Shown here: positions 16,921 through 25,814 of the stretch, one piece after another
How the letters are laid out: every line of letters begins with the position of its first letter
Numbering within the stretch: position 1 is the first letter of the stretch
Translations under genes and position numbers: made by a program
Notes under the pieces: generated by a model
What the model was told of the DNA's origin: nothing
Database searches by the model: none
Seen by the model: only the letters and a program-made list of their open reading frames with translations
DNA from: Bacillota bacterium
GTDB lineage: Bacteria > Bacillota > Clostridia > Acetivibrionales > JAEZXR01
Direction: 5' to 3'
Length of the DNA stretch: 62,163 bases
Assembly (NCBI GenBank): GCA_023419605.1
Contig: JAEZXR010000022.1
Span: forward strand, 1-62,163

Positions 16921-16947
16921 AAAGAAGGATGAATCATCCTTCTTTTT
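16921..16947 (+). terminator. Hairpin upstream of pcrA, terminator or 5' stem
   Basis: AAGAAGGATG and CATCCTTCTT form a perfect 10-bp stem followed by TTTTT. It lies only about 30 bp before pcrA and directly after a possible -10 (TATACT near 16907). It either ends upstream transcription or forms a stem at the very start of the pcrA message. Confidence 0.6.
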
Positions 16948-16977
16948 CAATTTAATTTACATAGTGGAGTTGAAGTC

Positions 16978-19269
16978 ATGGATTTACTGAAAGGTTTAAA
17001 TACAGAGCAACAAAAGGCAGTACTGCATAACGAAGGTCCCCTTTTAATTCTGGCTGGGGCCGGGTCAGGCAAAACGCGCGTATTAACCCATCGTATTGCG
17101 CATTTGATAAAGGAAAAAGGCGTCAGTCCTTTCAGCATTCTGGCCATCACCTTTACCAACAAGGCGGCCCGGGAGATGAAGGAGAGAATTGACAAACTGG
17201 TAGGAGAGGGCTCGGAAAACATATGGGTCAGCACCTTCCACTCTACCTGCGTACGAATGCTGCGGAGGGATATCGATAAAATCGGGTACGACAGGAGCTT
17301 TGTCATCTTTGACAGCGCGGACCAGCAGACAGTGGTCAAGGACTGCCTGAAGGAATTAAACCTGAATGACAAGAACTTTCCGCCCCGTTCGGTGCTGGAA
17401 ATGATCGGACGGGCCAAAGATGAGCTCATCGAGCCCCAGGCTTACACCAACATGTATGCCTCGGATTTCAGAATGAGCAAGGTAGCGAAAATCTATGAAT
17501 TGTACCAGAAGAAGCTGAGGCAGAACAATGCCCTGGACTTTGATGATATTATCATGCTGACCATCAAAGTGTTCCTGGAGCACCCGGAGGTTTTGGATTA
17601 TTACCAGAGAAAATTCCGGTACATCCTGGTGGATGAATATCAGGACACCAACACGGCGCAGTACTCCTTCATCAGTCTTCTGGCCCAGGGACATAAGAAC
17701 CTCTGCGTTGTGGGGGATGATGACCAGTCTATTTACAGCTTTAGGGGCGCCAATATACGGAACATTCTGGATTTTGAGAAGGAGTTTAAAAACTGCAATG
17801 TTATAAAACTGGAGCAGAACTACCGGTCAACCCAGAAAATCCTGGATGCAGCCAATAAAGTCATCCGAAATAACCTGGGCAGAAAGAACAAGCAACTGTG
17901 GACGGAGAACGAAGACGGGAATAACCTGCAGTTGTTCAAGGGGAACAATGAGCATGATGAGTGCATGTTCGTGACCCATGAAATCAAAAGGCTTTGTAAA
18001 GAGGAAAATAAAAGCTACAAGGATTTTGCCATCCTATACAGGATCAATGCCCAGTCCCGTGTAATGGAAGATATGCTGATGCGGGAAAGCATACCCTATA
18101 AGATCGTCGGAGGCCTGCGCTTCTATGACCGAAAGGAAATCAAGGACGTGGTTTCCTACCTGCGGGTGATCCAGAATCCTTCGGACAACATCGGTCTGAA
18201 GAGGATCATCAATGTACCCAAAAGGGGAATCGGTGATGCTACGGTGGGGAAGGCGGAGGATATCGCCAATGCGAGAAATTGCAGCATATTCTCTATTGTG
18301 GCTTCTGCTGCGGAGATACCGGAGCTCCAGCGGGCTGCTTCCAAGCTGGACAGCTTCACTACCATGATTGCCAAATTCCGGGTACTGAAAGACCATATGA
18401 AGGTTTCGGAGCTGATTCAGGAGGTTATTAACCAGTCAGGCATTCTTAAGGAACTGGAGGAAGAGGACACCATAGAATCCCAGACTCGAATCGAAAACAT
18501 AAAGGAATTGATTTCGGTGGCCATAGAGTATGAAGCGCGGGAAGACGGGGAAGAAAAGACCCTGGAAGGCTTCCTGGAAAATGTTTCACTGGTGGCCGAT
18601 ATCGACAATGTGGAAGAGGGTGCGGATAATGTGATCCTCATGACCCTGCACAGCGCCAAAGGACTGGAATTCCCTGTGGTGTTCCTGGTGGGACTGGAGG
18701 AAGGGGTGTTTCCCGGATATCGCTCCATAGGGGATGAGAATGAACTGGAAGAGGAAAGAAGGCTTTGCTATGTGGGGATCACCCGGGCACGGGAGAAGCT
18801 TTACCTGACCAATGCCTTCAGCAGAACTCTTTTCGGTAATACGACCTATAATAAGGAATCCCGGTTCCTGAAGGAAATCCCGGCAGAATTGGTGGATGAT
18901 CTGAACAGGAAACAGTCCGAAGCGGCTGCAAAGATGAAGGCAGGCATGATGCGGACCCAGCCGGCGCAACCGATGGGTTCAACGGGTGCGGCAAGCAAAG
19001 TAGGCCCGGTGGGTGGAGCCGGTGCCGGAAGCCTCAGTGATTTTAAAAGGGCATTTGGACTCCGGACAGCGGGAGAAATGCAGCGGGCAGCCTCACCAGC
19101 TACCAGTTTCCAGATCGGTGACAAGGTACAGCACAAAAAGTTTGGCGTAGGTGTTATAACGAAGGTTGAAAAGGAAAACGGAGATTACAAACTGGATATA
19201 CACTTTAACGGAGCAGGAATGAAGCGGCTGATGGCAGGCTTTGCCGGGCTGACAAAGCTGGATGCCTGA
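16978..19269 (+). CDS. pcrA: ATP-dependent DNA helicase PcrA (UvrD family)
   Basis: A 763-residue superfamily 1 helicase that moves 3' to 5' on DNA in repair and plasmid replication. Walker A is GAGSGKT (residues 27-33). Other motifs include FTNKAA, STFHS, VDEYQDTN, GDDDQSIYSFRGA, QNYRST, MTLHSAKGLEF and ITRAREKL. The C-terminal 55 residues form the Tudor-like domain (FQIGDKVQHKKFGVG) that contacts RNA polymerase. The length and motif order are normal. No ligA follows, unlike in many Firmicutes. Confidence 0.97.
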   Translation: MDLLKGLNTEQQKAVLHNEGPLLILAGAGSGKTRVLTHRIAHLIKEKGVSPFSILAITFTNKAAREMKERIDKLVGEGSENIWVSTFHSTCVRMLRRDIDKIGYDRSFVIFDSADQQTVVKDCLKELNLNDKNFPPRSVLEMIGRAKDELIEPQAYTNMYASDFRMSKVAKIYELYQKKLRQNNALDFDDIIMLTIKVFLEHPEVLDYYQRKFRYILVDEYQDTNTAQYSFISLLAQGHKNLCVVGDDDQSIYSFRGANIRNILDFEKEFKNCNVIKLEQNYRSTQKILDAANKVIRNNLGRKNKQLWTENEDGNNLQLFKGNNEHDECMFVTHEIKRLCKEENKSYKDFAILYRINAQSRVMEDMLMRESIPYKIVGGLRFYDRKEIKDVVSYLRVIQNPSDNIGLKRIINVPKRGIGDATVGKAEDIANARNCSIFSIVASAAEIPELQRAASKLDSFTTMIAKFRVLKDHMKVSELIQEVINQSGILKELEEEDTIESQTRIENIKELISVAIEYEAREDGEEKTLEGFLENVSLVADIDNVEEGADNVILMTLHSAKGLEFPVVFLVGLEEGVFPGYRSIGDENELEEERRLCYVGITRAREKLYLTNAFSRTLFGNTTYNKESRFLKEIPAELVDDLNRKQSEAAAKMKAGMMRTQPAQPMGSTGAASKVGPVGGAGAGSLSDFKRAFGLRTAGEMQRAASPATSFQIGDKVQHKKFGVGVITKVEKENGDYKLDIHFNGAGMKRLMAGFAGLTKLDA

Positions 19270-19483
19270 AGTATGGAAATTGATGTGGAAGCTATCCTCT
19301 CGCGAATCCTGAATATGTATAATATACCAGCCGGGAACAGATACTATGACCATTACGGATCTGAATAGGTACCGTACTTGGAATCTGAATTTTACGGCAG
19401 GCAAATCGCCTCAAAACCCGGGCGTTTTCCTCATCGGTTGGTATAAGGTTCAAGTACGCTGCCTTTATTGGGAGGAGTGTCAC

Positions 19484-19672
19484 ATGTCGGATTTTGATAG
19501 AGAACTATCTGTAGCTCAGAGCTGCGGTAGCTTTAGAACAGTGAATACCCCAGGCGGGAGGGCTGTTGGAAGAAATGAAGGGATTTCCTGTAGTGCCTGC
19601 GCAAACTGGAACGGTTCCGAGTGTATTAAAAATGCCTATGATAATGTGGCTTCCCGGCTGGGAATCGATTAA
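19484..19672 (+). CDS. Small cysteine-rich protein, unknown function
   Basis: A 62-residue protein with four cysteines, three in the pattern CSACANWNGSEC, which could bind a metal. The start is fixed by GGAGG at 19471-19475, eight bases before ATG. The region between pcrA and this gene (19270-19483) shows no other convincing gene. A terminator follows at once. Related small proteins occur widely in clostridia, but I know no role for them. Confidence 0.6.
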   Translation: MSDFDRELSVAQSCGSFRTVNTPGGRAVGRNEGISCSACANWNGSECIKNAYDNVASRLGID

Positions 19673-19674
19673 TG

Positions 19675-19710
19675 AAGAAAAAAGAGTACAGGTAGTGCTC
19701 TTTTTTCTTT
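19675..19710 (+). terminator. Rho-independent terminator
   Basis: GAAAAAAGAGTAC pairs with GTGCTCTTTTTTC (one G-U pair), with the T-run inside and after the stem. Confidence 0.75.
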
Positions 19711-19867
19711 TCCGGCTTTTACTGTATGCTATTAAAATATTGTACAACAATTCCCAGGTATGAAAAGAAAACCAAAACGGAAATAGTAGGAATGATTTTT
19801 GATGTTTAAAGGCGTTGAAATTGGATAAATATTTAACAAAATGTAGATTGCGTCAAGAGGTGGAGCT

Positions 19868-21064
19868 ATGAGGCATATTATACTTGGAAATGGTGCGGCA
19901 GCCGTAACGGCGGCGGAAAAACTCAGGGAACTAAGGGCGGAAGATGATATTGTCGTGATCAGCAGGGAGGATGCTCCTGCGTACTCCAAGTGCATGCTGC
20001 CCGATTATGTAGGGGGCAAAATGACCAAGGAAAAGATTTATATAAGGACGCCGGAAGCTTATAGGAAAAAGAATATCGAGCTCATGCTGGATTGCTGCGT
20101 TGAGAATATAGATACTACAGGAAGAAAAGTTTATTTGCAAAACGGAAAGTGGGTTGGCTACGATAAACTCCTTGTTGCCATTGGCGGTACACCTTTCCTT
20201 CCTCCTGTCGAGGGGCTGGACCGCGCGGAATACTATTCCATAAACTCTGTCCGGGATGCGGATACCATAAGAGAGAAAGCTTCTAAAGGCGGTAAGGCTG
20301 TAATTATGGGCGGCGGGTTGACTGGAATCGAAATGGCATTTGCATTGTCCCGGCTGGGGATGCAGGCAACCCTTGTAGAGCGAGAGCCTAAGCTGCTTCC
20401 CTTGCAGTTGGATGTAAACTCCTCCAGGGTAATGGAAAAGCATATGGGAAAAGAAGGAATCACCGTGCTGACAGGTACTACCGTGTGCGGAGTTAATGAG
20501 GAAGGAAGCAAATGTATTCGGTTTTCCGACGGAAGGCATTTGGATTATGATATGCTGCTGGTGGCGGTGGGCACCCGGCCGAATCTGAATATGATAAAGG
20601 ATACGGGAATAAAATATGGTAGAGGAATCCTGGTGGACTCCTATATGCAAAGCTCTGTGCAGGATGTTTTTGCAGCGGGGGATGTGGCGGAGGCGGTTAA
20701 TAAAATGTCCAGCGAATATGTAACCAGCTATATATGGCCGAATGCCATTGCACAAGGAAAGTGTGCCGCTTATAACATGGCGGGCATATCCAATGAATTT
20801 TCCTGCAATTCTCTGATGCAGAACATGGTACAGATGCGGGATATGCCGTTTATATCCATGGGTATGGTAAATCCAAAAGGAGAAGGGTACGAGGTGCTGG
20901 TAAAGGATGAAGTTGAAAACGGTATTTATAAAAGGCTGGTTTTGAAGGAAAACCGGTTAAAGGGAATGATCCTCATCGGCGACACCCGAAAGGCGAATAC
21001 CCTCGGAAGCTTGATTCGCAAAGAAGAGGATATTTCCGGTTTAAAGAACACTTTACTTGCGTAA
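19868..21064 (+). CDS. FAD-dependent NAD(P)H oxidoreductase (rubredoxin/nitrite-reductase-like)
   Basis: A 398-residue flavoprotein of the pyridine nucleotide-disulfide oxidoreductase superfamily. It has an N-terminal FAD site (ILGNGAAAVTAAEKLRE), a central NAD(P) site (AVIMGGGLTGIEMAFALSRLG, about residues 142-162) and the second FAD motif VFAAGDVAE near 270. The redox cysteine pair of true disulfide reductases is missing; a lone SKCMLP near residue 40 is typical of NADH:rubredoxin reductases and NirB-type proteins. A role in electron transfer or oxygen defence is likely. Partner and substrate cannot be told. Confidence 0.85.
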   Translation: MRHIILGNGAAAVTAAEKLRELRAEDDIVVISREDAPAYSKCMLPDYVGGKMTKEKIYIRTPEAYRKKNIELMLDCCVENIDTTGRKVYLQNGKWVGYDKLLVAIGGTPFLPPVEGLDRAEYYSINSVRDADTIREKASKGGKAVIMGGGLTGIEMAFALSRLGMQATLVEREPKLLPLQLDVNSSRVMEKHMGKEGITVLTGTTVCGVNEEGSKCIRFSDGRHLDYDMLLVAVGTRPNLNMIKDTGIKYGRGILVDSYMQSSVQDVFAAGDVAEAVNKMSSEYVTSYIWPNAIAQGKCAAYNMAGISNEFSCNSLMQNMVQMRDMPFISMGMVNPKGEGYEVLVKDEVENGIYKRLVLKENRLKGMILIGDTRKANTLGSLIRKEEDISGLKNTLLA

Positions 21065-21109
21065 AGTAGGGGATAGAGTATATTGAGAGAAACATGGAGG
21101 TTAGAATAC

Positions 21110-21847
21110 ATGGGATTTTATGAAGAAATAAGCAGATACTATGACCTGATTTTTCCTGTAGGAGAGGAACAGGTAAAATTTATAAAGGAAGCTGCCGGAC
21201 CGGAAGGAAGCAAGGTGCTGGATGTTGCATGCGGTGCAGGCGGGTACAGTGCTGTTTTGGCGGAAGCCGGATACCGGATGACAGCCGTCGATATCGACAG
21301 TGCCATGGTTGAAAGGGCCAGGGAAAAATTCGAAAGCCGGAGTCTGACGGTTCATACGGAACAAGCGGATATGAAGGAACTGACCGGTAATATAGCCGGC
21401 AAATTCAAATGTGCCTTTTGTATAGGAAATTCCATCGTTCACCTGGGAAGTACAGGGGATATCCTTACAGCTTTAAAACAGATGTACAGCCTGTTGGAAG
21501 AGAGCGGGACCCTGGTACTGCAAATTATTAATTATGACCGCATACTGAAACAGGGTGTAAATGAGCTTCCGCCCATCCATGATCCGGCAGCAGGAATTGA
21601 TTTTATTCGAAAATACCAACATGACAAGGAAAAGGGAGTCGTTAACTTCAATACGGTTTTACAAGTTGCCCGGGAAGGAAGTCCGAAGGTGTTTGAAAAT
21701 TCCATCGAATTACTGCCGCTGTTAAGCAATAAAATGATGGAGCTGCTGGAGCAGGCAAGGTTTAAAAAAATTAAATTCTATGGAGATTTCAACAAAGCGC
21801 CCTTTACCGATTCTTCCTACATGCTGGTAGCAAAGGCAGTGAAGTGA
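21110..21847 (+). CDS. SAM-dependent class I methyltransferase
   Basis: A 245-residue Rossmann-fold methyltransferase. Motif I is VLDVACGAGGYSAVLAE (about residues 38-54), followed by the acidic VDID and the post-motif GTLVLQIINYD. ATG at 21110 is chosen because GGAGG at 21096 precedes it; an in-frame TTG at 21083 is upstream. The gene follows the flavoprotein closely and both may be on one transcript, which ends at the terminator at 21900. The substrate is unknown. Confidence 0.87.
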   Translation: MGFYEEISRYYDLIFPVGEEQVKFIKEAAGPEGSKVLDVACGAGGYSAVLAEAGYRMTAVDIDSAMVERAREKFESRSLTVHTEQADMKELTGNIAGKFKCAFCIGNSIVHLGSTGDILTALKQMYSLLEESGTLVLQIINYDRILKQGVNELPPIHDPAAGIDFIRKYQHDKEKGVVNFNTVLQVAREGSPKVFENSIELLPLLSNKMMELLEQARFKKIKFYGDFNKAPFTDSSYMLVAKAVK

Positions 21848-21899
21848 GTAAGGCGCCGAAAAATTATAGACCAGATTATTATTTTACAAGCTAAGACGG

Positions 21900-21937
21900 C
21901 TTGCATGGAGAAAAAATACCCGTGCAAGTTTTTTTTA
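21900..21937 (+). terminator. Rho-independent terminator after the methyltransferase
   Basis: CTTGCA pairs with TGCAAG and is followed by eight T. Upstream at 21858-21889 lies a solo copy of one arm of the inverted repeat found at 23274-23376. Confidence 0.65.
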
Positions 21938-22013
21938 TTTTGTAGAATACTAAAAATGCATAGCAAAGCTTTGCAAGTGATGCGTCGTCACTTGGGCGCG
22001 AAATGCACATCAC

Positions 22014-22102
22014 TATATAATTTACGATGGAATTTAGCTGGTTCAGAAAGCATATATTCCTCAGATCCTTTCTGGATCAGCAGCTATCCGTTGTATTATA
22101 TA
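22014..22102 (+). repeat. Palindromic element, copy C (89 bp, diverged)
   Basis: It shares the terminal TATATAAT/ATTATATA pair, the CGATGGAATTTAGCTGGTTC arm and the matching CTGGATCAGC arm with copies A and B, but has a different apex. It ends two bases before the ribosome binding site of uvsE. Its first bases (TATAAT) could act as a -10 box with TTGGGC 18 bp upstream. Confidence 0.65.
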
Positions 22103-22120
22103 TAAAAGGAATGATAAAAC

Positions 22121-23086
22121 ATGAAAATTCGCCTGGGATATGTGGCCATGACGTTAAACCTGGTAGACGCCTCTCCTTCGGGGACCATTACTGTTACGTC
22201 CTTTAACAAGCTTGGCAGTGAAGAATCCAGGCTGTACAAGCTTAGGAAGGTAACAGAGCAGAACCTGAAAAATACTTACAGGATTTTATTATATAACAAA
22301 GCCTATAATATAAGTGTATATCGTTTTACCTCCAAACTGGTGCCCCTTGCGACCCACCCGCTGATTGAAGGTTGGGACTATACAGCGGATTTTCGGGAGC
22401 AGCTCAGGGAAATCGGCGATTATGTGAAAGAAAATGATTTCAGAGTCAGTGCGCATCCGGACCACTTTACCCTGATCAACTCTCCCTCCGGCAAGATACT
22501 GGAGGATTCCATAAAAGACCTGGATTACCATGTGCGGCTGTATGAAGCCATGGGCTTGGAGGATTACCGGTACAAGCTGGTCATGCATGTGGGAGGGCTT
22601 TACAAGGACAAGTACAATTCCATCGAAAGGTTTAAGGAGAACTTCACAAAGCTTCCGGAGCGGATCCGGAAGCGGATCATGCTTGAAAATGATGACAAAT
22701 CCTATTCGGCGAAGGACGTCCTGGGAATCTGCAAGGAACTGAAAATACCCATGGTAGTGGATATTCACCATCATAATTGTGTAAATCATGGAGAAAAATT
22801 GGAGGACTTGCTTCCTGACATATTTAATACCTGGAATGGGGAATACTTTAATCCGAAGATCCATTTTTCAAGTCCAAAGAGCGGGAAGGATTTCCGAAGT
22901 CACGCAGATGATATTGATATCGGAGAATTTTTAAGCTTTATGGAAATTGCCAGGAAAGTGGGAAGAGACTTTGACATCATGCTGGAGGCAAAAAATAAGG
23001 ATTCTGCACTTTTGAAGCTTTCAGAACAGTTGCACGACCAACCGGGATTCCATCGAGTGAATGAAGGGCAGTTTTTGGTAGACTGA
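22121..23086 (+). CDS. uvsE: UV damage endonuclease UvsE
   Basis: A 321-residue TIM-barrel endonuclease of the UvdE family that nicks DNA 5' to UV photoproducts, giving an excision route independent of UvrABC. Typical segments are the N-terminal IRLGYVAMTL, FRVSAHPDHF, VMHVGGLYKDK, RIMLENDD, VVDIHHHNC and MLEAKNKDSALLKL. These hold the His, Glu and Asp residues that bind the metal ions. ATG at 22121 follows AAAGGAATG. UvsE is frequent in spore-forming Firmicutes. Confidence 0.92.
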   Translation: MKIRLGYVAMTLNLVDASPSGTITVTSFNKLGSEESRLYKLRKVTEQNLKNTYRILLYNKAYNISVYRFTSKLVPLATHPLIEGWDYTADFREQLREIGDYVKENDFRVSAHPDHFTLINSPSGKILEDSIKDLDYHVRLYEAMGLEDYRYKLVMHVGGLYKDKYNSIERFKENFTKLPERIRKRIMLENDDKSYSAKDVLGICKELKIPMVVDIHHHNCVNHGEKLEDLLPDIFNTWNGEYFNPKIHFSSPKSGKDFRSHADDIDIGEFLSFMEIARKVGRDFDIMLEAKNKDSALLKLSEQLHDQPGFHRVNEGQFLVD

Positions 23087-23117
23087 TCATTGAGGAGTAG
23101 GGAGAGGATGAAACAGT

Positions 23118-23273
23118 ATGGATAAAAGGAACAGGAAAAATAAGCAGGAGCCCAGGGTCGCACCGGGGTTTAACGATGCGAAGTTTGGCGAGGACGCTAC
23201 GGAAGAGGATATCCGTAAGGGGAATTCTACCAAGGTAGTACGGGTATTTCTGGATGAAAATGACCCAAGCTAA
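23118..23273 (+). CDS. Small hydrophilic protein, unknown function (51 aa)
   Basis: A 51-residue reading frame (begins MDKRNRKNKQ, ends DENDPS) that follows uvsE by 31 bp with GGAGAGG upstream. It is lysine-rich at the N-terminus and acidic at the C-terminus, with no membrane segment. Codon use looks like that of the neighbours. No family is recognised. It is probably co-transcribed with uvsE. Confidence 0.55.
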   Translation: MDKRNRKNKQEPRVAPGFNDAKFGEDATEEDIRKGNSTKVVRVFLDENDPS

Positions 23274-23376
23274 GGCTCCGTAAAATAATTAGCTGGTCTT
23301 TTTTGCGGGCCCGTCCTGCATGAAGGGTGTAGCAAAATTATAGACCAGATTATTATTTTACAGGTCCTGAGGCGCC
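23274..23376. repeat. Inverted-repeat element about 100 bp
   Basis: TAAAATAATTAGCTGGTCT (23281-23299) is complementary, with two changes, to the arm at 23341-23362. Flanking GGCTCC/GGCGCC add to the symmetry. One arm recurs alone at 21858-21889. It resembles a small MITE and may also serve as a terminator between small genes. Confidence 0.6.
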
Positions 23377-23418
23377 GTAAAGAAAAAAAGGTAAAAATAG
23401 CTTATGGAGGGATGCATA

Positions 23419-23619
23419 GTGAATGATGGAAGTGATAAAACTAAAATAAATCACTCGGATGAACTCATCGATACCATACGAAGAGCCAGCAGCCACATGG
23501 ACTTCGACGAATATGCAAAAGCAACGGGGCTGGAGAAGGAGTTCATATTCAGGATACTGAAGGGTGATATCGAGCAGGTGGATGACGAAACTTATCGAAA
23601 GCTTTCGCTGCTTCACTAA
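23419..23619 (+). CDS. Small helical protein, possible HTH fold
   Basis: A 66-residue protein beginning at GTG 23419, chosen because GGAGGG at 23406 lies ahead of it (an ATG at 23404 overlaps that site). The core HMDFDEYAKATGLEKEFIFRILKGDIEQVDDETYRKL resembles a Cro/C1-type helix-turn-helix, with the recognition-like helix around residues 42-54. DNA binding is a guess. It lies in a run of three small genes. Confidence 0.55.
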   Translation: MNDGSDKTKINHSDELIDTIRRASSHMDFDEYAKATGLEKEFIFRILKGDIEQVDDETYRKLSLLH

Positions 23620-23645
23620 TGAAGATATAAAGGAGGGATGAAACC

Positions 23646-23783
23646 ATGCCGAAAGATAATAAAAAGCAAAAGATCAATCATAAATCTGTAGAACGTCCCA
23701 ATGTTGATAATGATCAGATTGGTGAAAACGCATCCGGATATGAGAGTCAGAACGAAGTGTATAAGAAGGATAAATCTAAATAG
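23646..23783 (+). CDS. Small charged protein, unknown function (45 aa)
   Basis: A 45-residue Lys/Asn-rich protein (begins MPKDNKKQKI, ends KKDKSK) with a strong AGGAGGG site at 23631. It has no hydrophobic stretch. It follows the 66-residue gene by 26 bp and is followed by a bidirectional terminator. No family is recognised. Confidence 0.5.
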   Translation: MPKDNKKQKINHKSVERPNVDNDQIGENASGYESQNEVYKKDKSK

Positions 23784-23791
23784 CAAATAGT

Positions 23792-23825
23792 AAAAAAAGA
23801 CAGGAACAAAATCTCCTGTCTTTTT
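23792..23825. terminator. Bidirectional terminator between convergent genes
   Basis: GACAGGA and TCCTGTC form the stem, with an A-run before and a T-run after, so it can stop transcription from both sides. Confidence 0.75.
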
Positions 23826-23834
23826 GCATACCCA

Positions 23835-24512
23835 CTACAGCCATTGCTTTAATTTCTGTACATTAACGATAATAATCCGATCCTTTTCTTCCGCGATGGA
23901 TTTTTCCTTTTTAAATCGGCTGATGGCTCTGGAAATCGTCTCGCGGGTGGTGCCTACCATATCTGCCATTTCCTGACGCGACAGCTCGATGTCGATAAGA
24001 AGCCCCTTTTCTACCTGTTTGCCGTAATCTCCTGCCAGCTTTAGCATTTGGGCTGCGGTACGGGCAAAGACATCATTAAAGGCAAGATCCCTGATCTTCT
24101 GCTGGGCAAAAAAGAGCTTCCGTGCCAGAATCTTTATTAATTTTAAGGACAGCTCTGCGTTTTCAGTCACCAGTTTCTCCATATCGGCGTTTTTAATCAT
24201 TCCGATCACAGCGTCCTCATAGATGGAAGCAGAGGCGGGATAGGAGCTGTCGCTGAAAAGCGTCACTTCTCCGAAAACATCACCCTCGCCCAGTATATGA
24301 ACCGTATGCTCCTTACCGTCTTCATAGGTTCGGAATATTTTAACCTTCCCGGACTTTATGTAATAGAAGGCATCACCGGGTTCTCCTTCCATGAAGACGA
24401 TCATATTTTTTTTGTAGTTTCTCTCTATGGTTATGGCTGCAATCTTCCCTAATTCTTCTTCCTGCAGGTCGGAGAAAAAAGTGAATTTTCGAATCAAATC
24501 CGTATTTTTCAT
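23835..24512 (-). CDS. Crp/Fnr-family transcription regulator
   Basis: A 225-residue regulator with an N-terminal cyclic-nucleotide-binding-type beta barrel (residues 10-125, with GEPGDAFYYIKSGKVKIF and GEGDVFGEVTLFSDSSYPASA) and a C-terminal winged helix (ELSRQEMADMVGTTRETISRAISRFKKE, about residues 172-200). The N-terminal Cys cluster of oxygen-sensing Fnr is absent, so it is a ligand- or redox-responsive member of another subgroup. It is transcribed alone. The target genes are unknown. Confidence 0.9.
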   Translation of the reverse strand: MKNTDLIRKFTFFSDLQEEELGKIAAITIERNYKKNMIVFMEGEPGDAFYYIKSGKVKIFRTYEDGKEHTVHILGEGDVFGEVTLFSDSSYPASASIYEDAVIGMIKNADMEKLVTENAELSLKLIKILARKLFFAQQKIRDLAFNDVFARTAAQMLKLAGDYGKQVEKGLLIDIELSRQEMADMVGTTRETISRAISRFKKEKSIAEEKDRIIIVNVQKLKQWL

Positions 24513-24599
24513 TTATTCACACTCCCAAAGCCATTATAGCAGAAATTCGTACGAATTTGAAGGATTTGGTGTATAATAATGGAGACAAGAAAGTAGATG

Positions 24600-24810
24600 T
24601 GTTCCCACCCCCAACCCCTCCCAGGAGGGGCGATGTTATTTGGCCGCTGAGGCGGCCAACAGGGAGGACTACGTCCCCCTGTACCCCCTAAAGTAATAAA
24701 TGGGTTTATGCTCTCGGGGGTAGGGAGTAGCCCCCCTGCTTGCAGCCATAGCCGCAAAAATAAGGTATCCCATCCCTCCGAGGGAAGGGATGAGGGGATC
24801 GCGGGACGGC
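24600..24810. other. GC-rich run of consecutive hairpins in a 329-bp gene-free gap
   Basis: Five stems follow each other: CCCCTCC/GGAGGGG, TTGGCCGC/GCGGCCAA (perfect, TGAG loop), CAGGGAGGAC/GTCCCCCTG, TACCCCC/GGGGGTA and CATCCCTCC/GGAAGGGATG. Composition is far richer in G and C than in the flanking genes. It could be a mobile palindromic repeat or a structured RNA ahead of fruK. A TATAAT near 24571 may be the promoter. Confidence 0.55.
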
Positions 24811-24841
24811 TTATTCAACGTTAACTGGAGGAAACCATACA

Positions 24842-25774
24842 ATGATCACTGCTTTATCACTAAGTCCTGCAGTGGACAAAATTTATCACATAGACAATTT
24901 TGAGGCCGGGGGGCTTTTCCGGCTGGAACACCCTGCAGTCAAGTCTGCCGGCGGCAAGGGAATCAATGTGGCCCGTGTGGCATCCCTGTTGGGAGAAAAG
25001 GTCACTTGCGCCGGATTTAAAGCAGGGTATACCGGCGAATGGCTGGAGGCCCAGCTGGTCCGGATGGGTGTTGAGGCCCGGTTTATTCCTGTAGAAGGAG
25101 AATCCCGGGTAAATAGCAATATTATTGATAGAATCCGGGGGACCGAAACGGAAATCCTTGAAGTAGGGCCTGAAATTCCGGAAAGTGAAAGGGAAAAGTT
25201 TTTAGCTTTATTCAAAGAACTCCTAAGGGAAACCAGCGTATTAGTATGCTCCGGAGGGCTTCCCAAGGGAATCCCTACAGATTTCTACAGATCACTAATC
25301 GATATGGCTAAAACGGAAGGTGTCAGGGTCCTGTTAGATAGCAGCAGCAAGGTGTTGGCGGAGGGGGTAAAAGCAAAGCCCTATCTTATCAAACCGAACC
25401 GGAAGGAACTGAGCCAGTATGCAGGAAAGGAACTTCTTACCATGGGAGATATCATCGACGCCTGCAGGGTCATTAACTGCAAGGGTGTAGAATATGTGGC
25501 GGCTTCGCTGGGAAAGGAAGGGGCGCTGCTGGTAACGAGCCATCGGGCCCTCTATGTAAAGTCCCCTGAGGTTGAGGTTCAAAACACCATCGGCTCAGGA
25601 GATTCCATGGTAGCAGGAATTGCAGTGGGACTGTCCGGCGGGATGACTGCGGAGGAGGCTTTCCTGCTTGGAACCGCTTGCTCTGTGGCAAATACACAGT
25701 TTGTAGAAATTGGTATTGTCACAAAGGCGTTGGTAGAAAAATATTTACGGCAAATAAAGGCTGTAGAATTATAA
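24842..25774 (+). CDS. fruK: 1-phosphofructokinase (PfkB family)
   Basis: A 310-residue PfkB-type sugar kinase closest in pattern to 1-phosphofructokinase/tagatose-6-phosphate kinase. The N-terminal MITALSLSPAVDKIYHI, the substrate motif SAGGKGINVARVASLLG (residues 35-51), the ATP-site NTIGSGDSMVAG with catalytic Asp (about 243-254) and the late loop are all present. It would phosphorylate fructose-1-phosphate. No fruA or fruR lies beside it, which is unusual for fruK, so tagatose-6-phosphate or another phosphosugar is possible. Confidence 0.85.
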   Translation: MITALSLSPAVDKIYHIDNFEAGGLFRLEHPAVKSAGGKGINVARVASLLGEKVTCAGFKAGYTGEWLEAQLVRMGVEARFIPVEGESRVNSNIIDRIRGTETEILEVGPEIPESEREKFLALFKELLRETSVLVCSGGLPKGIPTDFYRSLIDMAKTEGVRVLLDSSSKVLAEGVKAKPYLIKPNRKELSQYAGKELLTMGDIIDACRVINCKGVEYVAASLGKEGALLVTSHRALYVKSPEVEVQNTIGSGDSMVAGIAVGLSGGMTAEEAFLLGTACSVANTQFVEIGIVTKALVEKYLRQIKAVEL

Positions 25775-25804
25775 GAGTCCATGGGAATGCTTCCCATGGA
25801 CTCT
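25774..25804. terminator. Perfect 13-bp palindrome between convergent genes
   Basis: AGAGTCCATGGGA and TCCCATGGACTCT are exact complements with a 5-base loop. There is no strong T-run, so it is a weak terminator or an mRNA 3' end stabiliser for fruK and the opposite gene. Confidence 0.65.
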
Positions 25805-25814
25805 ATCCATCATT

